A DNA stretch of 46,249 bases from UBA2160 sp964588665. GTDB lineage: Bacteria; Chloroflexota; Dehalococcoidia; Lucifugimonadales; UBA1123. The first letter of the stretch is position 1; every line of letters starts with the position of its first letter. Both the position numbers and the translations under genes were made by a program. This document shows positions 25,790-36,082 of this stretch, in pieces. The stretch spans positions 1 through 46,249 of the forward strand of contig CAZPQQ010000021.1 in NCBI GenBank assembly GCA_964588665.1, read 5' to 3'. The notes below the pieces were generated by a model. That model had not been told where the DNA came from. It did not search any database and saw nothing but the letters and a program-made list of their open reading frames with translations.

Positions 25790-26416
25790 ATGACGCACAT
25801 CACCCCACTGCCCGAAGAACTCCCGCAAAGCTTTCTGGACTCAGCCCGCGCCCTGGAACAGTCGTATCTCGACAGCGACGACCCCATCCGGCAATCCGGG
25901 TTCGGCGGCGGCGCTCAACGATGGCGGACCGAGCGCGAGCCGATCCTCGATGCGGCCGAACACGACGGCGACATACTCGACATCGGTTGCGCCAACGGTT
26001 ATCTGCTCGAGTGCCTGGTTTCGTGGGGCAGGGAGCGAGGCTTGAATCTCACTCCGCACGGGCTGGACCTTGGTCCGAGGTTGATCGAGTTGGCTCGTCT
26101 GCGACATCCTGGATTCGCCGAGAACTTTCACGTTGGAAACGCCTGGGACTGGCGCCCGCCGCGACGCTATCGGTACGTGTACATGCTGTACGACTGCGTT
26201 CCAGAGGCGTACCTCGCCGAGTGCATCGAGCATCTGCTGGCCGAATTCGTCGAACCCGGCGGGAGGTTGATCGTCGGCGCGTACGGATCGAAGACACGCG
26301 GCGTGCCGCCGTTCGACATCGCGGCGTTCATGCGCGGCGCCGGGTTGACGGTGGCTGGCGCGTCCGGCGACGCCACTCCGCCTGTAGCAGCCGGCTTCGC
26401 GTGGGTTGACGCCTGA
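25790..26416 (+). CDS. Class I SAM-dependent methyltransferase
   Basis: A 208-aa Rossmann-fold methyltransferase. Motif I is GDILDIGCANGYLLECL (about residues 60-76), followed by an acidic strand end HGLDLGPRLIELARLRHP, then a motif around NAWDWRPPRRYRYVYMLYD, and VEPGGRLIVGAYGSKTRG as the post-motif III strand. The substrate is unknown; the small size and lack of extra domains suggest a small-molecule or lipid substrate. Its stop codon lies 3 nt from the stop of the convergent D-aminoacylase-like gene. The ribosome site before ATG is poor (cgacgagcc). Confidence 0.8.
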   Translation: MTHITPLPEELPQSFLDSARALEQSYLDSDDPIRQSGFGGGAQRWRTEREPILDAAEHDGDILDIGCANGYLLECLVSWGRERGLNLTPHGLDLGPRLIELARLRHPGFAENFHVGNAWDWRPPRRYRYVYMLYDCVPEAYLAECIEHLLAEFVEPGGRLIVGAYGSKTRGVPPFDIAAFMRGAGLTVAGASGDATPPVAAGFAWVDA

Positions 26417-26419
26417 GAC

Positions 26420-26698
26420 TCAGCCTGCGAAGTCTCGCACGACCTGTCCCGGAGTCGCGCCGGTGAACTCCCCGTTCTCGACGACCAACGTCCCGTTGAC
26501 GGCCACGTGGGGGATGCCGACCGCGTAGCTGCGCGGCGCCTCGAACGTCGCCGTGTCGGCCACGGTGTCCGGATCGAAGACGACCAGGTCGGCGGCCATG
26601 CCCGGAGCGACCCTCCCTCGGCGCGTGAGGCCCAGTCGAGACGCGCGGAGCATCGTCATTTTGCGGATGGCCTCCGGCAGCGAGACGACACCCTTCTC
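26420..26698 (-). pseudogene. Detached C-terminal end of the D-aminoacylase-like gene
   Basis: In the same frame as the upstream part and starting right after its TGA, 92 codons encode EKGVVSLPEAIRKMTMLRAS, then LGLTRRGRVAPGMAADLVVF. This is the standard C-terminal return to the beta-sandwich in N-acyl-D-amino-acid deacylases. It ends in its own TGA at 26420-26422. An internal ATG at 26659 exists but has no ribosome site, so independent expression is unlikely. Confidence 0.7.
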
Positions 26699-28012
26699 TC
26701 AGACGTATCGCGCGAGGAAACGCGGGTTCGTTCCGTAGCTTCGAGGATGAGGCTGTCCCACGCCCAGGATGCCCGACGTCGACAACGAGCTCCCGTCCGA
26801 GCCTACCGATACCAGCGGGCTTCCGGCGATCACCTCGACGTCCGGCTCCTGCATCATGTGGATGATGACCTGCCCGTCGCCTTGTTCGTACGGCTTGATG
26901 GCCGCCTCGGGAGCATCGCAACGAAGCTCCTCGGCGACCTGAAGCATGTTCATCCCCTCGAAACGAGGGTCCGGCGTAAACCGCGCGATGACGACGCCGG
27001 CGGGATCACGGGTGTGCTTGTAGATGTCTTCGATGTCGGCAAGTAGCCTCGGCCTGAGCGCGGTGTCGGCCATGATGTCCAGGGTGGCGGCCCGGCCTCC
27101 GTCCAGCGCCCAGCGCGGGAACAAGGCTCCGGTCAAAGTCGTGCTTCCGGCGGTGTACGGATACTGGTCGCCCGCGATGTCGATCCCTTCGTCGCGCGTC
27201 AGCTCGAACAGGTCCAAAACCGCGGACGCTCGTCCCCAAACCGCCGGTCCCATGCATTTGACGTGCGATATCTCGAGCCGAATTCCGGTCCGTCGCCCGA
27301 TTTCTATAGCCTCGTTGATGGCGACAAACAGGCCTACGCTGTGGCTCCCCTCGTCGCGCATGTGGGTCGAGTAGAGCTTGTCGCGCTCTGACGCCACCGC
27401 CGCCAGCGCGATGACCTCCTCGAGTCGGGCGTAGTTGCCGGGCGCGTAGAACAGCCCGGTCGAGATGCCCATCGCTCCGGCGTCGAGGCTCTCTGCGACA
27501 AGCGCCTTCATCCGGTCCAGCTCTTCGCCGTTGGGCGCTCTGGAGTCCAAGCCGACTACGCACGACCGCACCGTCCCGTGTCCCACCTGCACAGCGATGT
27601 TCAGCGATGGTCGCGCCGCCTCGAGAGCGTCTAGGTAGCCCCCGAAGTCGCTCCAGGTGATCTCGAAGTTGTCGGTGTACTGGGAAACGCGAGCCTCGAG
27701 CGCTTCTCTGGCATCGCCCTGCAACGGAGCGCAGAAGCTGGTCCCGCAGTTGCCCGCCAGCTCAAGTGTCACCCCCTGCCGCACCTTGCTCTGGGCCGTG
27801 TTGTCCGGCAGAAACGACATGTCGCTGTGCGTGTGCAGGTCGATGAAGCCGGGGCACACGGTCAACCCCGACGCGTCGACGGTAGTCGCGGACTCGCCCT
27901 CCAGCCTGCCGATGGCCACGATCTCACCGCCCACGGCCGCGACGTCGGCGCCATACGCCGGGCTGCCCGTGCCGTCGAGAATGCTCCCGTTCTTGATAAG
28001 CAGGTCGTACAT
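26699..28012 (-). CDS. N-acyl-D-amino-acid deacylase-like amidohydrolase, ended early by an in-frame opal codon
   Basis: 437 codons of a D-aminoacylase-family amidohydrolase, which removes acyl groups from N-acyl-D-amino acids or similar substrates. Signatures: MYDLLIKNGSILDGTGSPAY at the start, the metal motif VCPGFIDLHTHSDMSFLPDN (about 55-74), the distinctive Cys in LELAGNCGTSFCAPL, STHMRDEGSH, LEISHVKCMG, and GDQYPYTAGSTTLTGALFP. The start at 28012 is firm: GGAGG lies 8 nt upstream. TGA at 26699-26701 falls in GRYV-(R)-E(K)GV, where relatives normally have Arg (CGA to TGA is one change). The missing 92 residues close the metal-site barrel, so the enzyme is probably inactive unless read through. 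Confidence 0.78.
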   Translation of the reverse strand: MYDLLIKNGSILDGTGSPAYGADVAAVGGEIVAIGRLEGESATTVDASGLTVCPGFIDLHTHSDMSFLPDNTAQSKVRQGVTLELAGNCGTSFCAPLQGDAREALEARVSQYTDNFEITWSDFGGYLDALEAARPSLNIAVQVGHGTVRSCVVGLDSRAPNGEELDRMKALVAESLDAGAMGISTGLFYAPGNYARLEEVIALAAVASERDKLYSTHMRDEGSHSVGLFVAINEAIEIGRRTGIRLEISHVKCMGPAVWGRASAVLDLFELTRDEGIDIAGDQYPYTAGSTTLTGALFPRWALDGGRAATLDIMADTALRPRLLADIEDIYKHTRDPAGVVIARFTPDPRFEGMNMLQVAEELRCDAPEAAIKPYEQGDGQVIIHMMQEPDVEVIAGSPLVSVGSDGSSLSTSGILGVGQPHPRSYGTNPRFLARYV

Positions 28013-28197
28013 GGTCGCGTCCTCCAACGTAATGTGCCGGGTTTCGGTGTCGCCGAGTGTAGCACGGTGTGAACGCTCGCCGGCCAGAGAAAACCACCCC
28101 CTTGCTCGACAGCCGGCGTCTGGCGGGGTTACGATACTTGGAATGTTTGCGGCACTTGATCGCCGGCGCAGACCCCGTGATTCGTTGGAGGCAGTTG

Positions 28198-28392
28198 TTG
28201 GAAGCATTGGTGTTGGGGGGAAGCCGGTTCATCGGGCTGCACCTTGTGCGGCTCTTGAGCAGCCAAGGGCACAGAGTCACCGTGTTGAATCGAGGGCAAA
28301 CCGAGGCCGAGTTGCCCGACGACGTTGAGCGTCTGACCGCCGACCGCACCGAGCCCGAGCAAGTTCGCGATGCGCTTTTCGACCGGTCCTAG
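28198..28392 (+). CDS. N-terminal piece of an NAD-dependent epimerase/dehydratase, ended by an in-frame amber codon
   Basis: 64 codons beginning at TTG 28198, with GGAGG (28187-28191) 6 nt ahead. They encode the Rossmann start LEALVLGGSRFIGLHLVRLL (G-G-x-x-F-I-G dinucleotide loop), then HRVTVLNRGQTEAELP. TAG 28390-28392 follows DALFDRS; relatives have an aromatic or polar residue before DxxFDxSGY. The remainder of the protein continues in frame (next entry). It is divergent from the D-aminoacylase-like gene, which is also interrupted. Confidence 0.65.
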   Translation: MEALVLGGSRFIGLHLVRLLSSQGHRVTVLNRGQTEAELPDDVERLTADRTEPEQVRDALFDRS

Positions 28393-29172
28393 GATGTCGC
28401 GTTCGACATATCAGGCTACACTCCCGAGAGCCTCGACCCGGTGGTTCGCGCGCTGGAGGGGAACGTCGGTCGGTTCGTGTTCTGCAGCACGACCTCCGTC
28501 TACGCTCCCGGCGACGTCACTCCGGTCGAGGAAGACCACCCGCTGTTCAGAGACCCGGACGCTGGCGATTACTCCCGAAACAAGATCCTGTGCGAAGACC
28601 TGCTCTTGGACCTCTTCGACGCACGCGGCTTCCCGATGACGATATTGCGCCCGCCTTACGTGTACGGGCCGGACAACTACCTTTCACAACGAGAGTTCAG
28701 CTACTTCGCCAGGCTGGCACGAGGGAGACGCATCATCGTGCCGGGGACTGGGCGAACTTTGGTCCACTCTGTCCACGTCGACGATCTGGTGGATGCTTTC
28801 GTCGCGGCGCCTGAAACCGAGACGACGATGGGCCAGACCTACACGATCTGCGGTCCGGACGCGATCACGCTCGACGGCTGGCTCGATGCGATCGGCGACG
28901 CGATGGGCATTGCGCCGGAGATCGTGCATACGTCGCCTGCCCAATACGATGCGCTGGAGGCCGAAGCTCGGGCGTTCCCGTTTGGCTGGGACCGAAGCAC
29001 TGTATACTCGACCGATAAGGCGCGGCGCGACATGGACTGGTCGCCCAAATATCGCATGGCGGACGGCCTCCGCATGACCTACGAGTGGTGGACGGCATCG
29101 GGTCTCGACCAACAGGAATGGGACTTCTCCGCCGAGGACCGGGCGCTGGAGCTGCTAACCGGTGCAGAGTGA
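28393..29172 (+). pseudogene. Remaining part of the NAD-dependent epimerase/dehydratase
   Basis: Same frame as the piece above, 259 codons: DVAFDISGYTPESLDPVVRA, RFVFCSTTSVYAPG (catalytic Ser/Thr strand), GDYSRNKILCEDLLLD (in the position of the YxxxK helix, with Tyr-Ser-Arg-Asn-Lys), and RPPYVYGPDNYLSQREFSYF. These are typical extended short-chain dehydrogenase motifs acting on nucleotide sugars. An internal ATG-free start (GTG 28441) lacks a ribosome site and the dinucleotide loop would be missing. So TAG 28390-28392 makes this a pseudogene unless suppressed or a sequencing error. Confidence 0.68.
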
Positions 29173-29241
29173 GCGTACCGGTTTGCCCTATCGTTAGAAC
29201 CGGCAATGGCGCCAAGCTAAAGGAATCCCAAGGAATAATGG

Positions 29242-31392
<2,151 letters not shown>

Positions 31393-31440
31393 TCGGGGCC
31401 GGAGGCGCGAATCGTAAACAAGCTGAGGGGCGGATGGGCT

Positions 31441-31477
31441 CGGACCGATACGCTGCCATGCAGACCGTGTCGGTCCG
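31441..31477. terminator. Hairpin between convergent genes
   Basis: CGGACCGATACG (31441-31452) pairs with CGTGTCGGTCCG (31466-31477), 12 bp with one G-T pair and a 13-nt loop. It fills the 87-nt gap between the lipoprotein-cyclophilin gene and the convergent hexokinase gene, and probably acts as a shared transcript end. Confidence 0.5.
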
Positions 31478-31479
31478 CC

Positions 31480-32811
31480 TCACCCCGCCGCCACTGCAGC
31501 GATTATCGCCGCGCCAACTCCGGAGGCGTCTCTGAGGTAGGTCACTTGCACACGGTCGGACGGGCTCTCGCCGAGCAGTTCTCGCAGGCCGGTCCGGACC
31601 TCGGTCTGGTAGCCGGGATAGCCTCGGAACAGGCTGCCGTCCACCGCAACGACGTGCTCGGACTCCAGCTCCGGGTCCATGAACAGCGCCGTTGCGGCGA
31701 TGCCCATCGCGACCAACCGAGCCGACCTGTTCGCGATCAGATGGCACGCATGTTTCAGCAGACGTCTGTCGTCGACCGTGCTGGCGGCGATCCCCAGGCG
31801 GCGCGTCAACATCCCGACGCCGACCAACTCCGGCGACTCGTCGTGCACGATGTCCGAGATATGCTCCGACGTGATTCCGAACTCGGCGCCGAACGCCGAC
31901 CCGGAGGCCGTCCAGCCCGAGAAGGCGTCGCCCCTCGACTCCAGATGAGCAACGGCCAGTCGAACGAGCTCGCCGAGGTACCGGCCGGAGATCATCTTCT
32001 CCAGGAGCTGACCACGCGTTCCGGATTCTGACACCAGCCGGGTGTCCAACGGCGTGTGGATGAGCTCGACGCCGTCGAAGTTGCCGCACTCCATGTTGAA
32101 CAGCATCTCGTCGGGATTGCCGACGGCGGGCGGCAGCGTCTTCGTGATCAGGTCGCGACTGACCGCCGCCGCCATGTTCATTCCCGTGGCGACGATCAAC
32201 CCCATGTCGCATCGAGGGTCGAGGTACGCCCCCCAAGCGAGCGTCGACACCGTGTCGTTGGCTAGCGCGCTCACAGAGAGGGCCTTGAGCGCGGGGATTT
32301 CGTTCGACTTGGATGTGATCGCCTCTTCGAGGAGTCGCACGACGTCCATGCCCTCGACGCCACCGAAGGCAAACTCCTTGGTCCATTTCTCGAGGCGTCC
32401 GTTCCTGACGCTCTCCTGTTGCACAGGAAACGAGAAGATGAACCCCAATTCATGCGAGCCGTCTGTGTCGAGCACTGCGCCGATGAATTCGGCCACGGGG
32501 TCGAAAAGGTCGCGGGCGTCCCCTGAGGTCGCGGTCAGACGAAACGACTCCTGACGCGTCACCGCGGCCGACCCGTGACCGTCCGGCTCCACGATGATGA
32601 CGCGAACGTTGCTCCCTCCCAGGTCGAGTGCGACGAACCGCCCGGTCTCGCCGCCGGACGGACGGCTGACAAAGGAGGGGTGCATCGCGATGGAGCTGTC
32701 TTCGCCGGCCAAGCCACGCCGGACTTCACCTTGGAATCGCTCGACGAGCCGTGCAAGCTGCTCCCGCGAGGGCGTGAGCATGGCCCGGAGGTATTTCTCG
32801 GATTCGGTCAT
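31480..32811 (-). CDS. Eukaryotic-type hexokinase
   Basis: A 443-aa ATP-dependent sugar kinase of the hexokinase family otherwise typical of eukaryotes, phosphorylating glucose or related hexoses at O6. Motifs in order: phosphate loop RFVALDLGGSNVRVIIVE (about 58-75), FIFSFPVQQ, sugar-binding LEKWTKEFAFGGVEGMDVV, the catalytic Asp in SALANDTVSTLAWGAYLD (about residue 190), ATGMNMAAA, FNMECGNFDG with the hexose-contacting Glu and Asn, and EKMISGRYLGELVRLA. Single-domain size (about 50 kDa) like yeast hexokinase or glucokinase. No Shine-Dalgarno is visible; instead a strong hairpin lies 15 nt before the ATG. It lies 93 nt downstream of the thiolase on the same strand. Confidence 0.85.
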   Translation of the reverse strand: MTESEKYLRAMLTPSREQLARLVERFQGEVRRGLAGEDSSIAMHPSFVSRPSGGETGRFVALDLGGSNVRVIIVEPDGHGSAAVTRQESFRLTATSGDARDLFDPVAEFIGAVLDTDGSHELGFIFSFPVQQESVRNGRLEKWTKEFAFGGVEGMDVVRLLEEAITSKSNEIPALKALSVSALANDTVSTLAWGAYLDPRCDMGLIVATGMNMAAAVSRDLITKTLPPAVGNPDEMLFNMECGNFDGVELIHTPLDTRLVSESGTRGQLLEKMISGRYLGELVRLAVAHLESRGDAFSGWTASGSAFGAEFGITSEHISDIVHDESPELVGVGMLTRRLGIAASTVDDRRLLKHACHLIANRSARLVAMGIAATALFMDPELESEHVVAVDGSLFRGYPGYQTEVRTGLRELLGESPSDRVQVTYLRDASGVGAAIIAAVAAG

Positions 32812-32825
32812 GCGCTGCCGTTCAA

Positions 32826-32854
32826 CGGTCCCGGAGGCATTTGCTCCGGGACCG
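32826..32854 (-). other. Strong hairpin just upstream of the hexokinase start
   Basis: CGGTCCCGGAG (32826-32836) pairs perfectly with CTCCGGGACCG (32844-32854) around a 7-nt loop. Read on the minus strand it lies between thiolase and hexokinase, 15 nt before the hexokinase ATG, with no T run. It may end the thiolase transcript or mask hexokinase translation. Confidence 0.5.
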
Positions 32855-32904
32855 GGATATGTGAGTTGCGCGACGTGTCAGCGGGCGCTGGCGGTCCGCG
32901 TCTT

Positions 32905-34092
32905 CTAGTTGATGCGTTCGAAGATTGTCGCGACGCCCTGGCCTCCGCCCACGCACATCGTGACGAGGCCGAGAGTCTGGTCTCGCTGCTCGATCTCGTC
33001 CAGCAGCTTGACGGTCATGATCGCGCCGGTGGCGCCCACTGGATGCCCCAGGCTGATGCCGCTGCCGTTGACGTTGGTCTTGTCGATGTCCATGCCAAGT
33101 TCGCGGATGCAGTAGAGGGCTTGGGAGGCGAAGGCTTCGTTGAGCTCGACGAGGTCAATGTCGCCCATCTCCATGCCGGCTTTGCCCAGCGCTTTGCGGA
33201 CGGCGGGCACGGGGCCGATTCCCATGACGGCGGGTTCGACTCCAGCGACGCCTCGGGTGTGCCACTTGAGTTTGGGCTTGAGTCCCAGCTCAGCCGCCTT
33301 CTCCGCGGACATGAGCACGACCGCCGCCGCGCCGTCGTTGATGCCGGAGGCGTTGCCCGCGGTGACGGAGCCGTCTTTCTTGAATACAGGCCTGAGTTGA
33401 GCGAGCCGCTCGAGCGTGGTGTCAGCCCTGGGCCCTTCATCGGTGTCGACGACGAGGGGGTCACCCCTGCGCTGCGGCACGGACACCGATTCGATCTGGC
33501 CTTTGAACCGGCCGCTTTCGATGGCCGCGACGGCACGGCTGTGGCTCATCAGCGCCATCTCGTCCTGGTCTTCACGGCTGACGCCGAAGCGTTCCGCCAC
33601 GTTTTCGGCGGTCACGCCCATGTGGTATCGGTTGACAGGGCAACCAAGCCCTTCGACCAACCCGTCGATCAGAGAGCCGTCTCCCATTCGGAGGCCGTCA
33701 AAGCGGACCTTGTAGTCCAGCATGTACGGCGCCTGGCTCATGTTCTCGATTCCGCCGGCCACGACGATGTCGACCTCTCCGGTTCGCACGAGTTGAGCGG
33801 CCATGTTGATGGCCTCGAGTCCTGACGAACACTGGCGGTTGATCGCGATGGTCGGCACTTCCTCGGGAACGCCCGCGCGCAACGACGAGAGACGTGCGGC
33901 GTAACCTGCCTCCGTCGCCTGCAGTGCATTGCCCAGGACAACCTCGTCGACCATGTCCGGGGAAACCCCGGCGCGCTCGAGAGCAGCTTTGATGGCAACG
34001 GCGCCCAGATCGGGAGCGGACACGTCCTTGAACGACCCGCCAAACCTGCCTACGGGGGTCCTCGCCCCGCTAACGACTACGGCATCGTGCAT
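32905..34092 (-). CDS. Acetyl-CoA acetyltransferase / thiolase
   Basis: A 395-aa degradative or biosynthetic-type thiolase that cleaves or forms acetoacetyl-CoA or other 3-oxoacyl-CoA. The acylated Cys88 is in INRQCSSGLEAINMAAQLV; the C-terminal catalytic set is complete: VELNEAFASQALYCIRELG, SGISLGHPVGATGAIMTVKL (His) and CVGGGQGVATIFE (second Cys). Full length with no insertion. AGGAGG lies upstream of the ATG (taaggaggaatgtt, about 4-6 nt). It heads a two-gene minus-strand unit with the hexokinase. The chain-length preference cannot be told by eye. Confidence 0.93.
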   Translation of the reverse strand: MHDAVVVSGARTPVGRFGGSFKDVSAPDLGAVAIKAALERAGVSPDMVDEVVLGNALQATEAGYAARLSSLRAGVPEEVPTIAINRQCSSGLEAINMAAQLVRTGEVDIVVAGGIENMSQAPYMLDYKVRFDGLRMGDGSLIDGLVEGLGCPVNRYHMGVTAENVAERFGVSREDQDEMALMSHSRAVAAIESGRFKGQIESVSVPQRRGDPLVVDTDEGPRADTTLERLAQLRPVFKKDGSVTAGNASGINDGAAAVVLMSAEKAAELGLKPKLKWHTRGVAGVEPAVMGIGPVPAVRKALGKAGMEMGDIDLVELNEAFASQALYCIRELGMDIDKTNVNGSGISLGHPVGATGAIMTVKLLDEIEQRDQTLGLVTMCVGGGQGVATIFERIN

Positions 34093-34397
34093 AACATTCC
34101 TCCTTAAATCTCAAACGCCGATGACGCCTGACTTCAGCTTCGTAGGGACAACGATAAAGCCTATGTCCTGTTTGCACAAGGGTCAGGCGCGATGGAGAAC
34201 CTCGGCGCCGCCAACGACACGTCCCGCGATCGGATCAACGGCCCGCCTCATCCTTTTCTCACCCTTCAATCACCCGATCCCTCACCCGGTCGAAGGATGT
34301 GTGCTCGACCGTGCGAACGCATACTGGAAATCGAGACGGAAATGAGCGGAACCACGAAGGTTCTCATCGAGGGCAGAAAGCCAAGAGAGGAACAGCG
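34093..34397. other. Intergenic stretch between thiolase and pilin genes
   Basis: A 305-nt divergent region expected to hold both promoters. An 8-bp inverted pair, CGCCTGAC near 34124 and GTCAGGCG near 34183, is the only symmetry I see. No clear -35/-10 pair was found. Confidence 0.3.
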
Positions 34398-35105
34398 ATG
34401 AGGAAGTCAATCTTACGATCTCAGAGCGGATTTACACTGATAGAGTTGTTGGCCGTCATGGCCATCATCGGCATTCTGGCGGCAACCGTGGTCCCGGCGG
34501 TCTCGGGCACACGAGAGGCCAGCACGGATGCGGAGGTCAAGGAGGGCGCTTTCACGGTCGAAAGCATCTCCGGCGACTTCTTCGCGGACCAGACAGCCGC
34601 TGAAGTCGTCACACCCCTGACAGCCGAGATCAACGCCAACATCAACGCGGACCAGACCACCGCCGCCACCAGCACTCAGAAGAAAAGCTCTCGTTGGCCG
34701 GAAACGTACCTGACAGGATTAGGCACGTCCACCGGTTTCTACGCCGTGGAGTTCAGAGCCTCAAGCACAGACACCGGCTCAGTGGCCAGAGCGGTCGTCA
34801 TCACCGACGACAACGGCGCGGAAATCAGCAGGTCCGACCTGCTCACCAAATTTACGGCCGTCGATTTCGGCCTTCTGACTGGCATATCGGCAGACGACAG
34901 GGCCGACGAATACCTGTCCAAGCAACCCAAGGGCGTTACCCTCCTGAGCGACGGCGAGTTCCACAACTTCCTGTGGCTCTTCAAGAAGACTTCATCCAAG
35001 CAGACTGATGACGACGGCAGGAAAGTTGTAGTCTTCAAGCTGATCAAGGTTGACCAGGACGAGATCGGCGAAGAAGTCGTGCTCACCTACGGGCAGATCT
35101 TCTAA
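34398..35105 (+). CDS. Type IV pilin / pseudopilin-like protein
   Basis: A 235-aa secreted protein with a class III signal: a short basic leader MRKSILRSQSG, then FTLIELLAVMAIIGILAATV with the conserved Glu at mature position 5. The leader is cut after Gly and the Phe methylated by prepilin peptidase, which is not in the window. The rest (about 35-235) is a hydrophilic head rich in Thr, Ser and Asp without visible Cys. I chose ATG 34398 because the leader length is normal and AGAGAGG precedes it; the frame is open to 34299. It forms a pair with a second pilin-like gene. It could build a pilus or a secretion pseudopilus. Confidence 0.85.
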   Translation: MRKSILRSQSGFTLIELLAVMAIIGILAATVVPAVSGTREASTDAEVKEGAFTVESISGDFFADQTAAEVVTPLTAEINANINADQTTAATSTQKKSSRWPETYLTGLGTSTGFYAVEFRASSTDTGSVARAVVITDDNGAEISRSDLLTKFTAVDFGLLTGISADDRADEYLSKQPKGVTLLSDGEFHNFLWLFKKTSSKQTDDDGRKVVVFKLIKVDQDEIGEEVVLTYGQIF

Positions 35106-35216
35106 GCAGGCTCCAAAGCACAAAGCGTTCAATTGGCAGGGCGGACCGAGCTCCCAAAACTCATCCGCCCGCTGGATACCGGCAAACCGATGCAATCACA
35201 AAGAAAGAGGACTGAC

Positions 35217-35909
35217 GTGAAGAAGCGAATCAACAGCCAATCAGGATTCACGCTCATCGAGTTGATCGTGGTCATAGCGATCCTGGGAACCCTGGGCGCA
35301 ATCGCGGTGCCAACCGTTAGCAGCTACCTGGGCAGCTCGAAGGAACGCTCGTTCAACGCCGAAAAAGGCAGACTGCAGACCGCAGTCGACTCCTGGATCA
35401 GCTCCAACAACAACACCAGGTATCTCGGCAAACGGCAGTACCCGATCATCGGCCGAGCCCAGACAGACCAGGCTCTCGTCAACTCCACTAGCTCAGGATC
35501 GCGCACCGACGACCAGGACCCATTCTCGGGCACCTCCACTGAATTGTGGAACCCCCTCGGCGGCTTCCAGGGCGCCAACCTCAGCGCAGCATGGTCCGAC
35601 GGCGACTCCGACGGATTCCGGGACATCGACGGAAGCTCGCCCGATAGCTGGACCGACGTGTCGGTCACCAAGGGAAGCAACACCTACTTCGTCGACGCAC
35701 GGTACTACTTCATCGACTTCGAAGCGTTGGTCACGGGACAGATACTGAACGAGGTTCCTGACTCGGCCTCCGCCGACAACAAGCCCGACGGATCGTCGAA
35801 CATATACGACGGATCGTACATCTGGTACATCGACCATCAAGGCAACGTCCAGGGCCTCTACGCCTTCCTGCCCCCGAGTGCGGGATTCCAGAGCGGCGTC
35901 TACCCGTAA
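35217..35909 (+). CDS. Type IV pilin / pseudopilin-like protein, second copy
   Basis: A 230-aa prepilin: MKKRINSQSG leader then FTLIELIVVIAILGTLGAIA with Glu5. The head domain carries acidic stretches such as WSDGDSDGFRDIDGSS, resembling a calcium-binding loop of pseudopilins (GspG-like), which is inference. GTG 35217 is the likely start, since AGAGG lies 7 nt upstream and the leader is then of normal length; upstream ATG 35190 is less well placed. It follows the first pilin by 111 nt and is closed by a strong terminator. The heads of the two pilins are unrelated apart from the N-terminal helix. Confidence 0.85.
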   Translation: MKKRINSQSGFTLIELIVVIAILGTLGAIAVPTVSSYLGSSKERSFNAEKGRLQTAVDSWISSNNNTRYLGKRQYPIIGRAQTDQALVNSTSSGSRTDDQDPFSGTSTELWNPLGGFQGANLSAAWSDGDSDGFRDIDGSSPDSWTDVSVTKGSNTYFVDARYYFIDFEALVTGQILNEVPDSASADNKPDGSSNIYDGSYIWYIDHQGNVQGLYAFLPPSAGFQSGVYP

Positions 35910-35945
35910 ACTGCCCGCATCTCGATTCGGCGTCGAGTCCCCGGC

Positions 35946-35980
35946 GACCCTTCCCCCCGATTGCATCGGGGGGAAGGGTC
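35946..35980 (+). terminator. Strong intrinsic terminator after the pilin pair
   Basis: A perfect 16-bp stem (35946-35961 with 35965-35980), 3-nt loop TGC, followed by acttgcttttta. It closes the pilin unit 36 nt after the second stop codon. Confidence 0.88.
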
Positions 35981-36082
35981 ACTTGCTTTTTAGCGGGCGC
36001 CCGGCCAGCCTCTGGCACATCTTGTCCTCTTAAGATAGGATTGAACCCATCATTCAAGCGGCAATATCAGGAGGTTGTGCAG

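Noticed and set aside
26699..26701. TGA in the D-aminoacylase-like gene as a second selenocysteine codon
   Set aside because: No Cys or redox motif surrounds it, relatives have Arg here, and no hairpin follows at SECIS distance.
16903..28392. TAG reassigned to an amino acid
   Set aside because: TAG ends intact genes such as those at 1102-2766 and 3196-4842 at the normal family length, so it is a genuine stop in this genome.
32575..33825. 416-codon open frame on the plus strand
   Set aside because: Antisense to both hexokinase and thiolase, crossing their gap; both real genes have complete catalytic motifs.
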